Program-made: the position numbers and the translations under genes
Assembly: GCA_963932145.1 (NCBI GenBank)
Contig: OZ010571.1
Coordinates: 116,019,906 to 116,083,905, forward strand
From: Acanthosepion lycidas
Lineage: Eukaryota; Mollusca; Cephalopoda; Sepiida; Sepiidae
DNA length: 64,000 nt
Direction: 5' to 3'
Part shown: piece by piece, positions 56,995 through 64,000 of the stretch
Numbering within the stretch: position 1 is the first letter of the stretch
Layout of the letters: each line of letters begins with the position of its first letter
Notes under the pieces: model-generated
The model's input: the letters and a program-made list of their open reading frames with translations, nothing else
The model's database searches: none
Told to the model about the DNA's origin: nothing

Positions 56995-59265
56995 CAGAAT
57001 TTTGTAAAGTGATGAGTTATATTAACTCTTCTTTGCTGAATGATCGTAAATGCACATTTAAAATAATACAAATTGATAAGCTAATATAGAAATAATTTTT
57101 AACTTTTATTTATAAAAAGTGTCTACAAAACCCTTGAAGATGTGTAAACTATCTTTGATTTGTTATCCGATCTCTGGTATTAAAAATTACTAAACTAACC
57201 AAGGCTATATATATATATATAACATATCTGCTATTATTGCGGAACGCTAAACCTTTTTCAAGCATAGTTAAAATGCTATTTTGATTACCAAATTATTTCA
57301 ATCCATATTCCAAAGCTGAATATAAAATATTTTAATGTGTGGTATTATTACGCTTCAGTTTACAGCTGTTAGCATGACACAACTGATTTTAATGAAAATC
57401 AAGATACATTTTACATAGTTATAATATTCGTCATGATATATACTCGAGGCAAAATGTCTTCCTCCTTAGTGAAAATTGAGTAAAAATAGAAAGTCATAAG
57501 ATAAGGAAGCGAAGGCGCAGGCACAACTGAATAGGGAAATATCACTTCAAAATGCTAATTGAATTAAGAAACGGGGAAATTTAGTCAGCAAATAAGAAAT
57601 GTTTGCTAATTTGAGTTATCAATTTTCTTTTATGGCGATGAGTGCTGGACAATTTTGTCAATGATGAATAGGAGGATTGAGATAGCAGAATTATAGTTCT
57701 ATAGAATAATTTTGAGATTGGCATTGATGGAAAAAGTGAACATTTAGGGAAAAAAATAGGGACACTTTCACTTAGAATAAGATAATTGAACTTTTGAAGA
57801 CACAAAATGAGTAAATATTAGAAAATAGGGACATATTTTATGCAAGAGAAGTACCAGGAAACATCACTAAACTATTTAACAAGCCTATAAAAATGGATGA
57901 AGTAGAGGGAATGATAGCAAAAAAAAACGTTTACAAAGTGCTACAAATTGAGTTTTTTGGAGAGCAAAGGCAACGTCCGTAAAGGACACGACACTTTAAA
58001 ACAAAATTTAAAAAAACGAGTTTAAGTTGATTTTTACTGGAACACTATTCAGAAATAAAAGAAATAAGCTAAATATCAATGTTTCTAATGCGTATATACG
58101 TAAGGATATCTTTAGCAAAGCGAAACTAAAATCACGAATGATTTACTTTCATTCTTTGTGAATCTTCCTATGAGACTGAGAAGAATGTTGTGAGCAAAAA
58201 TATTCAGATATACAGGCACATTTTTTTTTTTTTTTTTACAAATAACCGACAGCACAGCTTTAAAATAAACAACGATGACTGAATTAAAAATTATTTGATA
58301 TCCACTCATATGGAAAACTATTCAAATTTAGAATTGTTTTATTTTTCGTATTGAAGATAATAAATATTTGATTTTCACGAAGTAATGTTTATACTAGATG
58401 ATAACGACGCGTTCTGTCATTTTTTTTGTATCAAGACATCTCCGATTAACAATAGAATGTAGAACCAATTCTCAGACGCGTCAATGTTTGTTTAATTCCT
58501 AAAAAAAAGATTTACCGAAATGTAAAAACAATGGCTTCATTATATCTGAAATGTATTCAATAAAATTTTAAATTATTTTGTCATTATTATATTTTAATGT
58601 ATTTTTAATTATATCGTAATTTTTCTACTTCATAGATTATACAAAAACCATTTCGTAAAGTACTAGACAACTCATATTAGATCTGCTTAGTAAGTTTGAT
58701 TTAAATGCTGAAGGTATTTGAAAAAAAATCAGGACATTTACTGTTAAGACACTGGTTACATACAGATAGGAAATATGCTAATAATTACTAAAGAAACGGC
58801 AAAACAATGCGTTTTCCCTATGTATGTATGTACACATTGATATTATCTAACAGAACAAGATTTACCAGCATGTATTTTCGACGGCCATATCTTAACAATT
58901 TAAGATAGCCCGATCGCAAATTCCGAAATAAAATTAATTATTGCCAACGTAGTAATGGACAAGCAGATGAAATATTAAAAACAAAAAAAAACAAAACAAA
59001 AAAAAACTGAAAAATATGATCAGCAGAAAGAAAGATGGCCAAACGTTGACGCTTCGAGCTAGGATACACAAGAATTAAGCAGTGACATCAAATTAAATAG
59101 CTATTTAATTTCGAAAGAGATAGACGAAATTGTTCAAAGAAATCCGAAGGCTCATCAGGCCCTACACAGACGGCACATAGCAAGAGATAAGAAAAATCAA
59201 ATAAAAAGGTATTAATTCAGGAAATGTATACAAAATTATTTTTTTTCACAACGACCCCATGTGAT
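56995..59265. other. AT-rich DNA; one possible decayed hammerhead
   Basis: Nothing coding. At 58404-58437 the minus strand shows TTGATAC...GAC-AGAA-CGCGTC, similar to the motif at 52108-52148 but with the GAAA damaged. A (T)17 run lies at 58221-58237. Confidence 0.35.
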
Positions 59266-59286
59266 TTTGATATATCATATCTTTAT

Positions 59287-59340
59287 TACGCACACGCGCG
59301 CACACCCACACCCTCGCCCACGTGTGTGTGTGTGTGAACA
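59287..59340. repeat. (CA/CG)n and (TG)n alternating purine-pyrimidine tract
   Basis: Mixed CA/CG then TG units, able to adopt a hairpin or Z-DNA. Confidence 0.8.
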
Positions 59341-59486
59341 AATTTATCTTTCAGTGTGGCTTTGTCGCCCCAATCAATGCTGGGCTAGTATCGCACAAGT
59401 AGTACAAATGATATAATTCTTTCCTTTACATGAAAAGGTACCATTCAAAGTTCACCCTCATTTATCGTTCATGATAGCAGAGCCCA

Positions 59487-59760
59487 TTATATATGTGTGT
59501 GTGTACATGAGCGCGCGTGTGTGTTTGCGCGTGTGTATATGAAAGAGAGTATGGGAGAGAGAAAACAAGTATGTTTGTATGAATGTGTGCACGATATTGT
59601 GTGAGCGGGGGCGCACGCCCGCTTGTGTGTGTGTTTGTGCGTGCGTGTGTTAGAGAAAGAGAGACTGAGAGAAGGAGAGCGTAGACCTATGTGTGTGTGA
59701 TAAAGTGTGTGTCTATGTTTGTGCGTGTGCAAGCTTTCGCGAGTGCATGTGTATGTGTTA
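59487..59760. repeat. Degenerate GT/GC-rich simple repeat
   Basis: About 270 bp of imperfect TG/CG units broken by GAGAGA stretches. The 97-codon minus-strand frame here (histidine- and threonine-rich) is a product of the repeat, not a gene. Confidence 0.85.
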
Positions 59761-59764
59761 AATA

Positions 59765-61640
59765 TAAACATATGAAACACTTGTGAAAAATGTTACGTTT
59801 ATCTCTCGCATTATTCTCATCGGCTCTCAGATATCTTATTAATTCTGAAAGTTATCAATGAGTTAGTTTCTTTTTTGGCAAGATAAAATTCGATATTACG
59901 AAGCTGGCCTTTACCCCACTAACTTTGCTAACGCCAGACGGTTACGTCAAATCTAGACATACTGGTGATAAATCATTGTAACTTTAAATAGTTCAAGGCT
60001 GGCAAAGCAGATATTTATATAACCATACTGTCAACCAAGAGCATGGATTATCATCCAAACTTTGACATGAAGGGGTGCATACTACAGAGGAATGAGGTCA
60101 TATTCTCAGAGAATAAATAAAAATAACGAATAGATACGATCGCATGAGAGTTACGTATTAGATTCATATATTAAACTGATCTATAAACACCAAACCATAT
60201 TTGATATCGCCCTCTGTCGATTTCTTTGCAGAACATGTAGAAAACTAAAGTACATAACCGCATCATAAACTACGGAACTATTTTCAAGACTTTAATTACA
60301 TAGGTGTTTTGTTCCTCGGAATTGACTAAACCATTCAGTATCAGAGCCGTCATTTCTAGTCTTTTTAATACGCATTTCCGCTAAAGTATCTCTCATCAGG
60401 ATGATACCCTATGGCTAGTCTAATTATAGAGTCCCATTTTACTATGATATTCAATTCTGTTAATATCCTGTGAGCTATTCGAGGTATCTATCCTCATTCT
60501 GTACCCCTCAAGAGACATAGTTTATGCGGATATGTAGCGTGGGTTGGGAAAGGGTTAAGTGTAGACTTGAACAGCTTCAGATTGTAGTGATTGGAGAAGA
60601 GCTACAGAGCAGCGATTCGTAGAAGGAAGAGTCGAACCTATATCTTTGAATCTTAACAAGGTTTTTCGTCTGAGCACTTTCCCTGGAAATAGCTATAGAG
60701 TAGCGAATGCTTTACATGTGATAAACGGGTTGTAGGATGGAAGAAGAATTGTCACACAAAAGGACATGGAGATACGTTTGGACTACCGAGACTGGAAAAT
60801 GAAGACTGAGAAACTCCAGCCCATATATAATAGCACTAGAACCTTTTAAACCTGATTTGTTACTTATATTGTCATTATCGGCATGATCTGGCACTTGGGT
60901 ATCGCAAACACTCAGGTAACTACAGAAGCGTTACAGAAAACCGAACAATTGTTATCATTTTTAGCGATGGATAATGTTCCACATGGAGTATGTGTTGAGT
61001 TTAAGTCCCAACAGGCGTTGAAGATACGGGGATCCCACAAGGGAAATCGATTCATCGTGATTAGCGATAGTTCAAGGTCCCATCGTCGATGATGTAATGT
61101 CAAATTTGGTATTAGAGGCATTTTATGTGGCGAGCCAGTTTTCCCCATTGAACCAGTTTTTTTCCCCTCTTGACATGTTAGATCTATCACAAAAGAGAGA
61201 TTAAATGCCGACTTCTGGCCGTCTAGTGCCGTTGTATCATCAGCATGGATATGTACAAATAATCAGGGTAGATACCTATAAAGATATTTATAAGTCAGAA
61301 GACATTTCCAGTTATTGCAAAGATTAAGATCATGTACAGTAGTCTATTATACCATGGCTTGACAAATATAAGAATATAATTTAGTGCCCTTAGACGGTGT
61401 GATTTGGCAGCAAGCTACTCTCGCTTACTCAATTATGGCTTAATAGTGAGTTAGATATTCACCGGGTGTTCCATACATTCGTCCTTGAGCCACATCTAAG
61501 CTACGCTTATCAAATCAGAGTAACCCCCTCCTTATGTACGCGTTTCATAACATGTAATAAGACAAATAAAGCTGTAAAGATTAAAAGTCAGCAAATGAAA
61601 GTTTTATGATTGATCACATCCTAAACGAACAATCTGTATC
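59765..61640. other. Unassigned DNA
   Basis: 60500-61500 is less AT-rich and holds overlapping frames on both strands (60883-61092 +, 60912-61190 -). I could not match them to a family. An old mobile element is plausible, but its borders are not visible. Confidence 0.35.
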
Positions 61641-61644
61641 AAAG

Positions 61645-61645
<1 letters not shown>

Positions 61646-61681
<36 letters not shown>
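61646..61681. repeat. (TAA)n microsatellite
   Basis: About twelve ATA/TAA units. No Dong/R4-like LINE sequence is adjacent. Confidence 0.9.
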
Positions 61682-61682
<1 letters not shown>

Positions 61683-61689
61683 TGTTGAG

Positions 61690-63765
61690 AAATATACTGA
61701 AGAATAAAATAATATTCAGTAAATTTATTAAACCCCCAAATTTTTCCCTTCCAAAAATTTAATCGATGAACTCTACTCTTCCGCAAGTCACAATATGAAT
61801 GATTTAAACGCATTTCTTTATTATCTTTCAATTTTCAGGGAATTTTTTTTCAAATTCACCGAAGCAAGACTTAAAATGTTCGTTCGGTTCATTGAAGCGA
61901 AAGTAAGCGTAAAATTTTACTGAAACAAATTGAATTATAAATCGATAAATCATTCACGGACATATAGATATCGATTAAATGTTCAACGTCATACATTATT
62001 TTTTTTTCATATTTGATTATTTCCTTTTAAATTATAGAGAGAAACGTTAAATATTAGTAGCTCCTAATGTCGCACACCCTACTTGAGGCTCAAAAAACAA
62101 GATAAAATGGTACGTGTATATTTTGCTTAATGTTAATAAGCTGGGGCAACATGCTATCAATCATCAACACGCCTCACACTTACCGCTAAAATGTAGATCT
62201 GTAAAGCACTTCCCAAATAAAGTTTTTAAATGTTTGCTTAAATACACAGAATTTGATATGCAAAGAAGGACATTTTCGTAAAAAGAAAGCAATTAAAATA
62301 ATTAATGAGTTTACGTGAGTAAACGGGAAATTATAGGAGACCATTCTTTCTTTGTTACAGATATGCAAATACGGATTTCATTTCTACTAAATATTGTACA
62401 CTTTTTCGCTGGATGTAGAAAAAGAGATTTTGTGCAGAGTTTATGTTACTAAAATTACTTAAGTGAAAATCAACCCATTTGTCAAACATCATCCGCCGCA
62501 AAGGGAAGCATGTCAATAGGGAATGTGTGAAGCCTAATGTCTCTTACTACTCACAATGAATATTGTACATGTTTTCATGATCAAAGCCACATAATATAAA
62601 TATATATTGAAATTAAATACTTCCGTATGTTACTAAGGTGACATGACAATATTTTTAATACTGGTTTTAAAGAGGAGAGGCTGTTTGTATGATCGCATTA
62701 GCTGACATTGAAACTGAATAAGCTAAACTCAGTAACTAGGGCCATATAATCTACCACCATAGTATATCTTAAAAAAAGTCTTTTTCCTGTTAATTCCTCG
62801 TATCACTTCAGGTCATGGTTTATCGACAACATCCTTTATATTTTATGCTTTAAGCAACATTTGACTTTGTATTCTACCTTAATATGGCCGCGATGTAATG
62901 CAATCACCCAAATATATTGACTAGTTTAATCGCTGTTCATCTTTACTTCAATAAAAGTGAGTTGGATGTTGCGAGAATAATATTTTTTGCTATATTGACA
63001 TGCATTTTTTTAGTTAATATTTTATTTAGAACTTCTATATTGCTAATATATCCAGTCGATTTTATTCTAAACATCTCTTAAAAAACAGCTTTAATCCTTT
63101 TCACACTTGTTTTCATACGAGAGGAAATAAGTCATGTTAGTAATATACCCTTGTAATTTATAGCATATGATTTCCCTTTGTTTCCCCTCTGTCCTATGTA
63201 CGAAAGAGCGAAAAAAGCTAAACTTGTTGATATTAACTTGAATGGAAAAAATTGTCAGAAATAAAACCGTGACCGACGTACATTCCCTGTCGTCCAGTCT
63301 GTTTGTGTTGTCGCTTTATCTCTCTCACTCCCTATCACACGTTTTGCACATTACACAAATTATAACCATTGCTTGAAGTTATTAAAAAGTAAAAATCTAA
63401 TTTTTATATTATGTACTAATTTATTATATTCCTGAATCAGGTTAATGGAAAGTTTTTAATGATTAGAATTATTCGTTTCCATGCAAGGTAGATTGAACAA
63501 TGAAAATAAAATGTTGACAAATGGTTAGAGAATGTGTAGAAAAAAAAAAAGCAGAACAAAATGATAAAATTATGTCTAGGAATTAAAGAATAGCATTCCA
63601 GAAGCAGTCAGTGACATGTAAATCGAAGTGGTTGCAAGCATCAGTCATTGTGCTCAACACCAAAAACAAGATTTGCCAGTTCCATTCTTCAAAACATGAT
63701 TCCTTGTGCGTTGTAATGGAATGGATCTTAGTTCGAATCGAAACGCAAGCTATCTCTGAATCGAC
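61690..63765. other. AT-rich DNA, nothing recognised
   Basis: No supported feature. Confidence 0.4.
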
Positions 63766-63794
63766 ACCCACACCCCCCACACAAACACACACAC

Positions 63795-63857
<63 letters not shown>
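63766..63857. repeat. (CA)n(TA)n microsatellite
   Basis: Impure CA run then about 30 TA units. Confidence 0.95.
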
Positions 63858-63860
<3 letters not shown>

Positions 63861-64000
63861 CACAGTATAAAGTAAACGAGTTAAAAAATCAAAGGAAAAT
63901 GTCTGAATTATAATGTGAACTTTTGCAGATGTATAATGTGAACGACAATCTCATATACCCAGCAAAGAAACTTTCTATTTTTTTTACTTGATTTTTTGTG
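63858..64000. other. AT-rich DNA to window end
   Basis: Contains a short internal repeat (tataatgtgaac twice, 63910-63942). Nothing else seen. Confidence 0.4.

Noticed and set aside
59487..59780. 97-codon His/Thr-rich frame
   Set aside because: Product of a degenerate GT/CA repeat.
60883..61190. Opposed frames as a possible domesticated gene
   Set aside because: No recognised family; region may be an old mobile element but no borders, motifs or repeats could be seen.
61604..61831. Leu-rich frame
   Set aside because: The leucine run is the (TAA)n microsatellite read on the minus strand.

Overview
The window looks like repeat-dominated, AT-rich, non-coding DNA from an animal nuclear genome. 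A cephalopod such as Octopus is my best guess. The reasons are about two dozen long (TA)n tracts, and remains of a restriction-like-endonuclease (Dong/R4-type) LINE, a Penelope-like element, CR1/Jockey- and RTE-type LINEs, a Ty3/Gypsy LTR element, Tc1 and mariner transposons and tRNA-derived SINE heads, all in one 64-kb block. The species assignment is inference. I found no convincing host protein-coding exon, rRNA or CRISPR array. Almost every open frame outside the mobile elements is a chance or low-complexity frame.

Layout. 1-6.1 kb: three truncated copies of one Dong/R4-like LINE lie head to tail on the minus strand, joined through (TAA)n-like tails; only the third keeps a long frame (reverse transcriptase, CCHC finger, PD-D endonuclease). 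6.16 kb: a tRNA-like SINE head. 6.4-7.5 kb: a Penelope-like relic whose GIY-YIG endonuclease is flanked by ~145-bp inverted repeats, each folding as a hammerhead ribozyme. 8-10.3 kb: two decayed LINE fragments. 11-18 kb: mostly AT-rich DNA and microsatellites, with two hammerhead-like cores. 18.66-19.05 kb: a solo LTR with 5-bp target-site duplications. 19.47-20.41 kb: four ~230-bp GC-rich tandem units, each a string of about six hairpins. 21.9 kb: a copy of the hammerhead-bearing repeat that recurs at 56.7 kb. 24.4 kb: a SINE head. 26.9-27.7, 31.4 and 37.5 kb: LINE relics. 29.6-30.3 kb: a mariner relic. 32-34 kb: a microsatellite cluster holding a 123-bp palindrome that is two opposed hammerhead motifs. 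35.3-36.6 kb: a dead Tc1 transposon with terminal inverted repeats. 39.8 and 50.6 kb: two mariner-type MITEs. 38.9 and 43.3 kb: a dispersed repeat pair. 52.7-55.6 kb: an internally deleted Gypsy-like element. 55.6-64 kb: AT-rich DNA and GT/TA microsatellites.

The most interesting signal is a set of hammerhead-ribozyme-like motifs at about seven loci, ranging from near-complete folds to weak cores. At six of them a (TA)n or (TG)n(TA)n tract starts 16-70 nt downstream, always on the 3' side of the ribozyme strand. Second is the 19.5-20.4 kb hairpin array, where some paired bases change together between units. All protein-coding mobile elements appear dead (frameshifts, stops, truncations), so the coding parts of the window are not expected to work together as a pathway.
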